Shown piece after piece: positions 34,931 to 43,179 of a DNA stretch of 64,000 bases. Position numbers and translations under genes: made by a program. Within the stretch, counting starts at the first letter, position 1. Each line of letters starts with the position of its first letter. Below the pieces are notes generated by a model. That model saw only the letters and a list, made by a program, of their open reading frames with translations. It ran no database searches and was not told the origin of the DNA. The stretch comes from Marinobacter salarius. Lineage in GTDB: Bacteria > Pseudomonadota > Gammaproteobacteria > Pseudomonadales > Oleiphilaceae. The DNA is taken from NCBI RefSeq assembly GCF_032922745.1, contig NZ_CP136693.1:2232001-2296000 (forward strand). Reading direction: 5' to 3'.

Positions 34931-36127
34931 ATGCATATACTTATAATTCCCTCCTGGTACCCCAGCCGAAAAGGCGACGTCAGCGGGATTTTTTTTCGAG
35001 ACCAGGCGATAGCTCTGCAAAAGGCCGGTTGCAAAGTAGGTGTTTTAACCCTTCAACAGCGATCCTTGGTCGATCTCAAATCCATCCTGACGGGGCGTTA
35101 TGATGCCTCATATGAGCTAGATAGTGGAGTCCACACATACAGTCAACATACCATGAAGTGGTTTCCAGGGTTTCCAAGTTTGCACGCCCTAATGTGGAGG
35201 GTGCTTGGCCTCCGTTTGTTTTCAAAATATGTAAAGGAGCAAGGTTGGCCGGATCTAATACATGTTCATTCTATGGTGAACTCTGGAATCATTGCCAATG
35301 CTATTCGGGAAAAGTTCGATATACCCTATGTTGTCACAGAGCATAGTACTGACTTCGCTCGTGGCAAGGTTACTGGCAAAAAGCGTCTTATTATGAAGAA
35401 AATAGCTAAAGGTGCCAGCCTTAGGTTTGCAGTAAGTTCGCCGTTCGGTAGGCTATTGACTATTTTTTTTGGCAGTGAGGCTTCAGAGTGGAAAACTGTT
35501 CCAAATGCTGTAAATGAAAAATTTTTCCAAGTGTCGGATAGCGTTTTTAACGAAGATGGGTTTATATTCTTAAATATTTGTCTATTAACAGAAAAAAAGG
35601 GTGTTGATCTTTTATTGAGAGCTTTTTCCAAGGCATTTAAAGATTTGCCTGATGTAAAGCTCAGAATCGGTGGGGATGGTCCACAGCGAGAGTTTCTGGA
35701 ACAACTCGCTCAAGATCTTAATATCAGTGATCAAGTCACTTTTTTAGGAATGTTAAGTAGAGATCATGTATATGATGAAATGGGTGCAGCAGACGCGTTC
35801 GTTTTAAGTAGTGTATTCGAGACTTTTGGAGTAGTAGTTGCCGAATCTCTTGCAAGAGGTAAACCTGTAATTTCGACTTGTAGCGGAGGGCCGGAGGATA
35901 TAGTGCAAGAAGATGATGGGATACTTGTACCAGTCAACGATATTGAATCATTGGCAAGTGCAATTTTTAGGCTATATGAACAATATGGCATCTATGATGC
36001 TGATAAAATTCGAGTATCTTGTTATCAACGCTTCAGTGAGCAGGCTGTTTCTAGGATTCTGATGTCGCATTATCATAATGTGCTTGAGGGCGGGAATAAT
36101 AGCTCGTGGCTGGATAGTCATAAATGA
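34931..36127 (+). CDS. Glycosyltransferase family 4
   Basis: About 398 residues starting MHILIIPSWYPSRKGDVSGI at 34931; a GTG at 34916 is possible but would overlap the preceding stop. It is a GT-B enzyme with HVHSMVNSGIIAN and VTEHSTDFARG in the first half, then FLNICLLTEKKGVDLLLRAF, LRIGGDGPQREFLEQLAQ and the EX7E-like SSVFETFGVVVAESLARGKP donor-site motif. AT-rich. Its last 4 bases overlap the flippase start. Confidence 0.9.
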   Translation: MHILIIPSWYPSRKGDVSGIFFRDQAIALQKAGCKVGVLTLQQRSLVDLKSILTGRYDASYELDSGVHTYSQHTMKWFPGFPSLHALMWRVLGLRLFSKYVKEQGWPDLIHVHSMVNSGIIANAIREKFDIPYVVTEHSTDFARGKVTGKKRLIMKKIAKGASLRFAVSSPFGRLLTIFFGSEASEWKTVPNAVNEKFFQVSDSVFNEDGFIFLNICLLTEKKGVDLLLRAFSKAFKDLPDVKLRIGGDGPQREFLEQLAQDLNISDQVTFLGMLSRDHVYDEMGAADAFVLSSVFETFGVVVAESLARGKPVISTCSGGPEDIVQEDDGILVPVNDIESLASAIFRLYEQYGIYDADKIRVSCYQRFSEQAVSRILMSHYHNVLEGGNNSSWLDSHK

Positions 36128-37440
36128 AAGGGCTAGGTCTTCGTAAGTTAGCGAATAATGTCTTAAAAACGCTCGCCCGTCAGATCGGCGCAGGGTTGCT
36201 TCAGCTTGTTACACTTGTATTAATTGCGAGAATTTACGGTCCAGAGGGTAATGGTGTATATACAGTTGCGCTTATTTTTCCGGCAATGCTAGCTTCGTTT
36301 CTGAATCTAGGTATCTCTCCAGCCAACGTATATTATCTTGGAGCAGGTAAGGTATCTCCATCTGTTGCCTGGCGAAGCTCATTTTTAATTTTTTCGGCTA
36401 TTACCGTTTTGGGCTTATTCGTTGGAAGCTTCATGATAATTGTATTTTCAGAGCAGTGGTTTCCTGGCGTTTCATTCCCGTCGCTCTGGGTGGCTTTGCT
36501 AGTTTTTCCTGTCGCATTGCTGCAATCAATAATATCAAGCTTCTTTCAGGGACTTCAAAATTTCAGGAAATTTAATAGTATTTTATTGCTCCAACCATTT
36601 TTGACTTTATTAGGCATAGCCTTATTGATGTTTTTGGGTTTTCACGAAATTACTTTGTTGTTGTGTGCTTACCTTTTGGCTTCTATTGTAACATTAATTA
36701 TCGCACGATTTCTGCTCCAGCCTTATCTTTCCATTACGAACTACCCTGACTTTAATCGATATAGTCTTACAATGCTTAATTATGGGTATAAGGCACATTT
36801 GAGCAATATTTTGGCATTTGTTAATTATAAGTCTGATATATTTTTAGTAAATATGTTTCTAGGACCTGCTGGAGCCGGTATATACACGATAGCGGCTCAA
36901 ATTTCGGAACGTCTTTGGTTGCTTTCTCAGGCCGTAAGTACAGTTTTGTTACCAAGGCTTTCCCAGCTTTCAAGTGACGAATCCAAGCGAAAGCAGCTGA
37001 CGCCTTTGCTTACTCGTTGGGTGTTGTGGATAACCTGTCTAGGGGGGATATTTTTGGCGACTGTAGCTTACCCGCTAATAGTTTGGGTTTTCGGCGAAGA
37101 ATTTTCAAGCGCATACTGGGCGCTTGTTCTACTGCTACCCGGTATGATTGCAGGTTCTGCTTCAAGAATACTGGCTAATGACATAGCCGCACGAGGTCGT
37201 CCAGAATTAAATATGTATACTTCCTTTATAGTTGTAGTTCTAAATATCGTTGGCAATCTTCTATTGATTCCATTGTTTGGTCTTCTAGGGGCGGCCATTG
37301 CAACCTCGCTTGCATATTTTATCAATTTTTTGATGCGATTGATCACGCATCGCTATCTGACGGAAGTGTCCATTCTTTCTAATATTCTAATCAGACGCGA
37401 TGATATAATGCTTATTCGATCCCTAATGTCCTCTGAGTGA
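36124..37440 (+). CDS. Polysaccharide flippase (Wzx/MATE-like)
   Basis: A 438-residue membrane protein with about 12 predicted TM helices. It begins with a basic stretch and an amphipathic segment (RQIGAGLLQLVTLVLIARIY, GPEGNGVYTVAL), typical of Wzx/RfbX flippases, and contains GAGIYTIAAQISERLWLLSQ in the middle. It would move undecaprenyl-linked repeat units across the inner membrane. It closes the AT-rich part of this locus. No Wzy-like polymerase is recognisable beside it. Confidence 0.9.
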   Translation: MKGLGLRKLANNVLKTLARQIGAGLLQLVTLVLIARIYGPEGNGVYTVALIFPAMLASFLNLGISPANVYYLGAGKVSPSVAWRSSFLIFSAITVLGLFVGSFMIIVFSEQWFPGVSFPSLWVALLVFPVALLQSIISSFFQGLQNFRKFNSILLLQPFLTLLGIALLMFLGFHEITLLLCAYLLASIVTLIIARFLLQPYLSITNYPDFNRYSLTMLNYGYKAHLSNILAFVNYKSDIFLVNMFLGPAGAGIYTIAAQISERLWLLSQAVSTVLLPRLSQLSSDESKRKQLTPLLTRWVLWITCLGGIFLATVAYPLIVWVFGEEFSSAYWALVLLLPGMIAGSASRILANDIAARGRPELNMYTSFIVVVLNIVGNLLLIPLFGLLGAAIATSLAYFINFLMRLITHRYLTEVSILSNILIRRDDIMLIRSLMSSE

Positions 37441-37710
37441 TTTACGACCGGCGCTCGAAAGGAGGGTCAAGCTTACGATTAGCTTTGGATTTAGAGCGAG
37501 GTGAGCTTAAAGATGCGAAAAGCATCACTTGGTTCGTCGCCAAGCGCCTAGGTACTCTTAAGAAGCTGGATACTGACAAGCTGAAAGCGGAAGAAATCAA
37601 GGTCAGTGTTATCTGATTGTTTTTGCCAGCGCTTTCATAGAGTCAGTGGTACTATTAACGCGTATTTTATGTTTATCCGGGGCTCATCCGGGATGGTAAA
37701 AGGAACTAGA
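37441..37710 (+). other. Intergenic region with an unidentified coding-like remnant
   Basis: 270 bases between the flippase and the wlbA-like gene. A frame from about 37470 to 37615 reads DLERGELKDAKSITWFVAKR and ends with TGA. It has coding-like composition but no start codon, and I cannot assign it. It may be the 3' end of a gene lost when the AT-rich block was inserted. GC content rises again here. Confidence 0.35.
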
Positions 37711-38661
37711 ATGTCAAGTCAATTTGCTCTGATCGGTGCAGCCGGTTACATCGCGCCCCGTCACATGAACGCCATCAAACACACCGGCAATCTTTTGGTG
37801 GCCGCTCTGGACAAGAACGACTCGGTTGGCATTATTGACAGCTTTTTCCCCGAATCAGATTTTTTTACCGAGTTTGAACGCTTTGATCGTCATATTGACA
37901 AATTGCGAAGAGCGAGCGGTAACCGGGCAGTAGATTACATGTCAATTTGTTCGCCCAACTATCTGCATGATTCCCATGTGCGTTTTGCCTTGCGCTCGGA
38001 TTCGGATGCAATCTGCGAGAAGCCCCTAGTCCTCAATCCTTGGAATATTGATGGCTTGCTCGACATTGAGAGAGACACTGGCCGCAAGGTTAACACGATA
38101 TTACAGCTGAGGGTGCACCCATCGATTATTGCATTGCGGGACAAGGTAAAGAACGAACAGCGGCCCAGTAAACATGAAGTGGATCTGACCTACATAACCT
38201 CCCGGGGGTGTTGGTACCAGCAATCCTGGAAAGGTGACGAAAGGAAATCCGGTGGTATTGCGACCAATATAGGTGTCCATTTCTATGACATGCTGCACTT
38301 TATTTTCGGAGCCCTCCAAGAAAACGTCGTACACCACAGCGATAGTACAACAGCCGCAGGCTATCTGGAGTATGAAAGAGCCCGCGTTCGCTGGTTTCTG
38401 TCTGTGGATAGCAAACACGTACCAGAGTATGCCCTTGCAGAAGGCCAGAGAACGTATCGCTCCATTACGGTAGATGGAGAGGAAATTGAATTCTCTGGCG
38501 GCTTCGCGGATCTCCATAATCGCAGTTACGAAGAGATTCTTGCGGGCAGAGGGTTTGGGCTTGAGGAAAATCGGGTAGCGATTGAAACTGTTGCAGCCAT
38601 TCGCAATGCTACTCCTTCAGGCTCAAAAGGTGAGTATCATCCATTCTTGAAGTCTGTATAG
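37711..38661 (+). CDS. wlbA: Gfo/Idh/MocA-type sugar nucleotide oxidoreductase (WlbA/WbpB-like)
   Basis: About 316 residues, the usual WlbA length. The start at 37711 is chosen for AAAGGAA 6 bases upstream; the frame stays open to 37606. The Rossmann N-terminus is FALIGAAGYIAPRHMNAIK, followed by ICSPNYLHDSHV and the family motif CEKPLVLNPWN. In the WlbA/WbpB family the substrate is UDP-GlcNAcA, oxidised at C3 with NAD. Together with the next three genes it spells the pathway to UDP-2,3-diacetamido-2,3-dideoxy-uronic acid. Confidence 0.88.
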   Translation: MSSQFALIGAAGYIAPRHMNAIKHTGNLLVAALDKNDSVGIIDSFFPESDFFTEFERFDRHIDKLRRASGNRAVDYMSICSPNYLHDSHVRFALRSDSDAICEKPLVLNPWNIDGLLDIERDTGRKVNTILQLRVHPSIIALRDKVKNEQRPSKHEVDLTYITSRGCWYQQSWKGDERKSGGIATNIGVHFYDMLHFIFGALQENVVHHSDSTTAAGYLEYERARVRWFLSVDSKHVPEYALAEGQRTYRSITVDGEEIEFSGGFADLHNRSYEEILAGRGFGLEENRVAIETVAAIRNATPSGSKGEYHPFLKSV

Positions 38662-38736
38662 AAACGTTCTTCCGCCTGCTGGATAAGACAGAAAAGGGAA
38701 GGTGACTAACCGCCCGCCAATGTTGAAGGAGCTGCA

Positions 38737-39312
38737 ATGGCCGTGAAAGTTCATCCCAGTGCGATAGTAGATAAAGGAGCACAGATCGGCGAAGGCTCCC
38801 GTATATGGCACTTTGTTCATATATGCGGGGGCGCACAGATTGGTAAAAACGTGTCGATGGGGCAGGGTGTTTTTGTGGGCAATAGAGTCACAATAGATGA
38901 CAATTGCAGAATCCAGAACAACGTATCTGTTTACGACAACGTTCACCTGGGCGAGGGCGTATTTTGCGGACCAAGCATGGTATTCACCAATGTCTTCAAT
39001 CCCCGCGCACTCATCGAGCGCAAAGACGAATACCGGGATACGTTGGTAAAAAAGGGTGCCACGCTGGGTGCCAATTGCACTATCGTGTGCGGAGTAACCA
39101 TCGGTGAATATGCCTTTGTGGGCGCAGGTGCCGTTGTCAATAAAAATGTCCCGGCATATGCTCTGGTGGTGGGTGTGCCTGCCAGACAGATTGGCTGGAT
39201 GAGCGAGTACGGCGAGCAGTTAGACATACCCTTAGAAGGGCATGCCGAGATAATATGTCCCCATACCGGTGCTTGCTACAAACTTATCGGAAACAAAGTT
39301 ATTAAAGGGTAG
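38737..39312 (+). CDS. wlbB: Hexapeptide N-acetyltransferase (WlbB/WbpD-like)
   Basis: A 191-residue left-handed beta-helix acyltransferase with repeated hexapeptides (KGAQIGEGSRIWHFVHI, GGAQIGKNVSMGQGV, GATLGANCTIVCGVTIGEYA). WbpD/WlbB acetylates the 3-amino group made by the aminotransferase, using acetyl-CoA. Length and gene position fit. The start has GGAG 9 bases upstream. Confidence 0.9.
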   Translation: MAVKVHPSAIVDKGAQIGEGSRIWHFVHICGGAQIGKNVSMGQGVFVGNRVTIDDNCRIQNNVSVYDNVHLGEGVFCGPSMVFTNVFNPRALIERKDEYRDTLVKKGATLGANCTIVCGVTIGEYAFVGAGAVVNKNVPAYALVVGVPARQIGWMSEYGEQLDIPLEGHAEIICPHTGACYKLIGNKVIKG

Positions 39313-39389
39313 CGTTACTAACTTTCCTACCGTTTGTTTCCATTTCTTTGAGTAAACAGTAGATTCCGCGGCTAATAAGGTCACTCCAA

Positions 39390-40469
39390 GTGCAGTTCGT
39401 CGATCTCGCAGCGCAGCAAGCAAGAATCAAGGACAGAATTGATAACAATATCCAAAAAGTTTTAGCCCACGGTCAGTACATCCTTGGCCCGGAGGTCGAG
39501 GAGTTGGAGGAAAAGCTTGCAGCGTTCTGTGGCGCAAAACATTGCATCACAGTGGCTAATGGCACCGATGCTCTGCAGATAGCTCAGATGGCCCTTGGGG
39601 TAGGGCCGGATGATGAGGTTGTCGTGCCGGGCTTTAGCTATATAGCCACGGCAGAAACTCCAGCGGTATTGGGTGCGAAACCCAAATACGTGGATATCGA
39701 TCCACGAACCTACACCATGGACCCTGAAAAGCTGGAAGCCGCTATTACGCCACGCACTAAAGCGATCATTCCGGTTTCCCTATACGGTCAATGTGCTGAC
39801 ATTGGCGTTATTAACGCCATTGCCAAAAAGTACAATCTGCCAGTCATTGAGGATGGTGCACAAAGCTTTGGAGCCACCTATAAGGGCGGAAAGTCCTGCA
39901 ATCTAAGTACGATTGGCTGTACTAGTTTTTTCCCTTCGAAGCCGCTTGGTTGCTATGGTGACGGCGGTGCGCTATTTACAAACAATGATGAACTGGCGGT
40001 TATCTTGCGACAGATTGCCCGTCATGGCCAAGACAGACGTTATCATCACGTTCGCGTGGGCATGAACAGTCGGCTAGATACCCTGCAGGCAGCCATTTTG
40101 CTGCCTAAACTGGAAATGCTTGCTGAAGAAATCACGCTGCGGAATCAAGTGGCTGAAAGCTATGCGAGGCTACTGAAGGCCGAGGCCGTCGAGGCAACAC
40201 CTCATATAGAGGAATTCAATATTTCTGTCTGGGCACAGTACACAATACGGGTGCAGAACCGCGAGTATTTGCAGAAGAAACTAAAAAATGTGGGTATACC
40301 CACCGCAGTACATTACCCTATCCCGCTGAACAAGCAGCCTGCGGTAGCTGATGAATCGGCGTACTTACCCGAGGGGGACAGGGCTGCAGCTATGGTTATG
40401 AGTTTGCCGATGCATCCTTACATGACCGATGACGACATCGAAATAGTGGTTCGGGCGCTCTTGAAATGA
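39390..40469 (+). CDS. wlbC: DegT/DnrJ/EryC1 sugar aminotransferase (WlbC/WbpE-like)
   Basis: A 359-residue PLP enzyme. Seen are the VANGTDALQIAQMALGVGPD segment, EDGAQSFGATYKG with the PLP Asp, and SFFPSKPLGCYGDGGA with the Schiff-base Lys. It would aminate the 3-keto sugar made by the WlbA-like enzyme. The start is GTG at 39390, behind AAGG; the 77-base gap upstream shows no other gene. Confidence 0.92.
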   Translation: MQFVDLAAQQARIKDRIDNNIQKVLAHGQYILGPEVEELEEKLAAFCGAKHCITVANGTDALQIAQMALGVGPDDEVVVPGFSYIATAETPAVLGAKPKYVDIDPRTYTMDPEKLEAAITPRTKAIIPVSLYGQCADIGVINAIAKKYNLPVIEDGAQSFGATYKGGKSCNLSTIGCTSFFPSKPLGCYGDGGALFTNNDELAVILRQIARHGQDRRYHHVRVGMNSRLDTLQAAILLPKLEMLAEEITLRNQVAESYARLLKAEAVEATPHIEEFNISVWAQYTIRVQNREYLQKKLKNVGIPTAVHYPIPLNKQPAVADESAYLPEGDRAAAMVMSLPMHPYMTDDDIEIVVRALLK

Positions 40470-40577
40470 AGGTGTCAGTAGTAAGCTTTTATGGCTTATC
40501 CATTGTGGTGCCTCATTCAGATTGAGATTTCGAGCGGCACGCTGAAGTTGAATATTTCGGAATAAAGAGAAGTGTTT

Positions 40578-41654
40578 ATGAAAGTAATGACCATCATTGG
40601 CGCTCGGCCCCAATTCATCAAAGCCGCCGTAGTTTCCCGTGCCTTCAAAGAACACCGTCCAGATGTGCAGGAAATTATTGTACACACGGGCCAGCACTAC
40701 GATGCCAACATGTCCGAAGTGTTCTTTGATGAACTGGAAATCCCTCGGCCTGATCACAACCTTGGTATTGGTGGTGGCACTCATGGACAGAACACCGGAC
40801 GTATGATCGAAAAGCTCGAAGGCTTAATGATTGAGATTATGCCGGAATGGGTGCTGGTTTATGGGGATACAGACAGTACTCTGGCTGGAGCCTTGGCTGC
40901 CTCAAAACTGAATGTTCCCGTGGTACATGTGGAAGCGGGGTTGCGGAGCTTTAATCGAAAAATGCCTGAGGAAATCAACAGGGTTCTAACCGATCATGTT
41001 GCAAATTTACTATTTGTACCAACGGAAACCAGTCTCCAGAACCTGCTCAACGAGGGAATTGCAAACGAAAAAATGAAGCTTGTTGGCGACGTAATGTATG
41101 ACGCCGCTTTGTTTTACAAGAGAAAATCTCGAAAACCGGATTTACCTGAAGGATTGAATATTGAGAGTAACGGGTTTGTTCTTTGTACCATTCACAGGGC
41201 AGAAAATACAGATGATCCAAAACGACTAGGCAGCATACTCGAAGGTCTTGGCAATACTGGTCAAACCATTGTGTTACCACTGCATCCCAGAACACGCTCA
41301 AAAGTGGCTGATTACGGAATCTGTATTCCCGGGAATGTGTGGGTTATCGAGCCAATAGGTTACCTGGAGATGGTGTGGCTTGAAGTGCATTGCCGGTTGA
41401 TTGCGACTGACTCTGGCGGTATCCAGAAAGAAGCATACTTTCACGGTAAGCCTTGTTTAACCCTTAGAGACGAAACTGAGTGGGTTGAGCTGGTTGATGA
41501 GGGGGTGAACCTGTTGGTTGGTGCCGACGCGAGTAGAATAGTAAGTTGTTTCGATAGCATTCTGAACGTCAGCGTGGGCGGAAAGCCATTATATGGAAAC
41601 GGTAACTCAGGCGTTCAGATAGCAGAGGCCCTGCTATCTGTGCAACTGGCTTAG
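40578..41654 (+). CDS. wlbD: UDP-sugar 2-epimerase (WlbD/WbpI-like)
   Basis: About 358 residues. The start at ATG 40578 is preferred to a GTG at 40572 because AGAGAAG lies 6 bases ahead. Non-hydrolysing epimerase motifs are TIIGARPQFIKAAVVSRAF, HTGQHYDANMSEVFFDEL, VYGDTDSTLAGALAASKL, HVEAGLRSFNRKMPEEINR and ATDSGGIQKEAYFHGKPCL. In context it would epimerise the diacetamido-glucuronic form to the manno form. The 6-dehydrogenase (WbpA) that should start the pathway is not beside it. Confidence 0.92.
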   Translation: MKVMTIIGARPQFIKAAVVSRAFKEHRPDVQEIIVHTGQHYDANMSEVFFDELEIPRPDHNLGIGGGTHGQNTGRMIEKLEGLMIEIMPEWVLVYGDTDSTLAGALAASKLNVPVVHVEAGLRSFNRKMPEEINRVLTDHVANLLFVPTETSLQNLLNEGIANEKMKLVGDVMYDAALFYKRKSRKPDLPEGLNIESNGFVLCTIHRAENTDDPKRLGSILEGLGNTGQTIVLPLHPRTRSKVADYGICIPGNVWVIEPIGYLEMVWLEVHCRLIATDSGGIQKEAYFHGKPCLTLRDETEWVELVDEGVNLLVGADASRIVSCFDSILNVSVGGKPLYGNGNSGVQIAEALLSVQLA

Positions 41655-41702
41655 TTTACTTTTGTCCAGCTATCTGGCTCTCAGTGCATTTGGCCAGGCA
41701 AA

Positions 41703-41942
41703 ATGTCTTGGGGTCTGACTCGCGGTGTTTCTTTGGCTGATGCGGCTTTACTAGAATGGGAATGGGTATGGGCCACCGAGGACGTTCGAGGCGATTATGG
41801 TGAGCGACGAATGATTGGGTATGCACCAATTGGTTCTCGTGTTTACTGCGTTGTCTTTACCAAAAGAGGTGAGGCCCGACGAGTAATCAGTCTCAGAAAG
41901 GCCAATCGACGAGAAGTGAGGCTTTATGCAGATAAAATCTAA
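41703..41942 (+). CDS. BrnT-like toxin, N-terminus replaced by repeat sequence
   Basis: A 79-residue frame that matches BrnT from GVSLADAALLEWEWVWATED through RVISLRKANRREVRLYA, the conserved RNase-toxin C-terminal motif. BrnT proteins normally begin about 15 residues earlier with a FEWDXXKAXXNXXKH-type segment. Here that segment is absent and the frame opens in the repeat copy (MSWGLTR). The toxin is therefore probably truncated and perhaps inactive. It overlaps the brnA start by 17 bases in the usual toxin-first order. Confidence 0.7.
   Translation: MSWGLTRGVSLADAALLEWEWVWATEDVRGDYGERRMIGYAPIGSRVYCVVFTKRGEARRVISLRKANRREVRLYADKI
41710..41719 (+). repeat. REP-like repeat copy 1 (half-degraded)
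   Basis: GGGGTCTGAC preceded by AAAATGTCTT. It keeps the left arm of TGGGGTCTGACCCCA; the right arm is replaced. The ATG within it now serves as start for the brnT-like frame. Confidence 0.75.
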
Positions 41943-42231
41943 ATCGGATCGGGACTTTGAGTTGCCGTCGGATCAGGAAGAGGCAGACATTAACGCCGGC
42001 ATAGCTGCTGATCCAGACACCCGGGAGCTTACGGACAAGGAGTTTCAGCAACTTCGTCCTATGGGGAGGCCAAAAGCGGAGATCACAAAGGAGCGTATAA
42101 CCATCCGCCTCTCACCCGACGTTGTTGCCAAATTTCGAGCCACGGGCAGCGGCTGGCAATCTCGTATGGATAAGGCGTTGCGGGAGTACCTGCGAGACCA
42201 CAATCGGGAAGATATTGAGAGGCTGGGTTAG
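41926..42231 (+). CDS. BrnA-like antitoxin (DUF4415)
   Basis: 101 residues. The C-terminal ribbon-helix-helix domain is conserved: GRPKAEITKERITIRLSPD followed by AKFRATGSGWQSRMDKALRE. It binds BrnT and represses the shared operon in characterised systems. It ends 5 bases before a repeat copy. The antitoxin looks intact although its toxin partner is shortened. Confidence 0.85.
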   Translation: MQIKSKSDRDFELPSDQEEADINAGIAADPDTRELTDKEFQQLRPMGRPKAEITKERITIRLSPDVVAKFRATGSGWQSRMDKALREYLRDHNREDIERLG

Positions 42232-42236
42232 GCGCT

Positions 42237-42248
42237 GGGGTCAGACCC
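42237..42248 (-). repeat. REP-like repeat copy 2
   Basis: GGGGTCAGACCC, inverted relative to copy 1, directly after the brnA stop. Confidence 0.85.
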
Positions 42249-42253
42249 TCAAG

Positions 42254-42370
42254 CTACAGTTCGATTTCATTGAACTCTGGCCATGAAAGCCCGGGTGCGG
42301 TTAGCATCAGATCAATATCGGAGTTGTATCGATAGGTCCCTTTGGCCCAGGCGTGAATATCCACCTCGCT
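42254..42370 (-). pseudogene. Fragment of a MNT-type nucleotidyltransferase joined to a RAYT transposase fragment
   Basis: Read on the minus strand from 42370, the frame gives SEVDIHAWAKGTYRYNSDID and then LMLTAPGLSWPEFNEIEL before TAG at 42254-42256. AKGTYRYNSDIDL is the second half of the GSRAKG...SDIDL signature of minimal nucleotidyltransferases. In front of it, EVDIHAW is identical to the RAYT fragment at 43.5 kb, and the DNA is nearly identical there too (42346-42367). The GS of the nucleotidyltransferase signature is lost at this join. It is a recombinant relic without a start codon, lying between repeat copies 2 and 3. Confidence 0.65.
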
Positions 42371-42383
42371 CGACAAAATGCAC

Positions 42384-42398
42384 TGGGGTCTGACCCCA
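42384..42398 (+). repeat. REP-like repeat copy 3
   Basis: Full TGGGGTCTGACCCCA preceded by GACAAAATGCAC. It lies 60 bases upstream of the Fic-like gene. Confidence 0.9.
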
Positions 42399-42458
42399 AC
42401 ACAGGTTGCTCCTGTGCTAATATCTTCCCTTTCAACAGTCAGTTAACGGCAGCCAGCA

Positions 42459-43157
42459 ATGCAGAAACCAACGGACCGCCACTGGGGAATGCCTCCCAAT
42501 AAGGCAAAGGCGCTCATGCTCGCCCAGCGGGACGTGTCCGTTTTTGTGTATGACGCCGTGCAACTGGAGGGCATCAATTTTACGCTGCCAGAGGTTCAAA
42601 CGCTGCTGCAGGGAATCACCATCGGCGGGCACAAGCTGAGTGACCAGCAAATTGCGGTTAATCAGGGCGAGGCCTGGAAGGAGCTCTTCAAGTTGTTGAA
42701 GATGGGTAAATTTGAGGTCTCGCAGGCCTGCGCATGCCAGCTTCATGCCATTGCCGCAAAAGAAGAGGCGCTTGAATGGGGGCAATTTCGCACCGGTGGC
42801 GTCTTGATAGCGGGAACCGAGTACGAACCCCCAAACGCGAGCGCATTGCCTGCACTGTTTAATCAGATGGTTGAAAACATGGCTGCCTACAAAGACGTTT
42901 ATGACCAGGCGATCCACGTTTTTCTGACCATGGCCAGGAACCAGTTCTTCTATGACGTCAACAAACGGATGGGGCGCCTGATGATGAATGGACACCTGCT
43001 GTCGATGGGCTTCCCGGCGATCAACGTACCAGCAACCCGGCAACTGGAGTTCAACCAACTGATGCTCTGGTTTTATGAAAGCGGTGATATGGGCGAAATG
43101 AATCAGTTTATGAGAAGCTGTTTAAACCCAAAAGCAATCAGGATTATGAGGGAATAA
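42459..43157 (+). CDS. Fic-like domain protein with altered catalytic motif
   Basis: A 232-residue protein. The region near residues 155-180 reads FLTMARNQFFYDVNKRMGRL, which aligns with the Fic signature HPFXDGNKRTGR, but His is Asn, Pro is Gln and the first Gly is Val. The preceding helix pattern (PALFNQMVENMAAYKD) and following MMNGHLLSMGFPAINVP also fit Fic folds. Fic enzymes AMPylate target proteins using that His, so this one may be inactive, use different chemistry, or bind nucleotides only. The gene is an isolated cassette between inverted repeat copies 3 and 4, ending 7 bases before copy 4. No antitoxin partner is seen. Confidence 0.7.
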   Translation: MQKPTDRHWGMPPNKAKALMLAQRDVSVFVYDAVQLEGINFTLPEVQTLLQGITIGGHKLSDQQIAVNQGEAWKELFKLLKMGKFEVSQACACQLHAIAAKEEALEWGQFRTGGVLIAGTEYEPPNASALPALFNQMVENMAAYKDVYDQAIHVFLTMARNQFFYDVNKRMGRLMMNGHLLSMGFPAINVPATRQLEFNQLMLWFYESGDMGEMNQFMRSCLNPKAIRIMRE

Positions 43158-43164
43158 ATAAGCA

Positions 43165-43179
43165 TGGGGTCAGACCCCA
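43165..43179 (-). repeat. REP-like repeat copy 4
   Basis: Full TGGGGTCAGACCCCA in inverted orientation, just after the Fic-like stop. The stop codon of the RAYT remnant (minus strand, 43170-43172) lies inside it. Confidence 0.9.
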
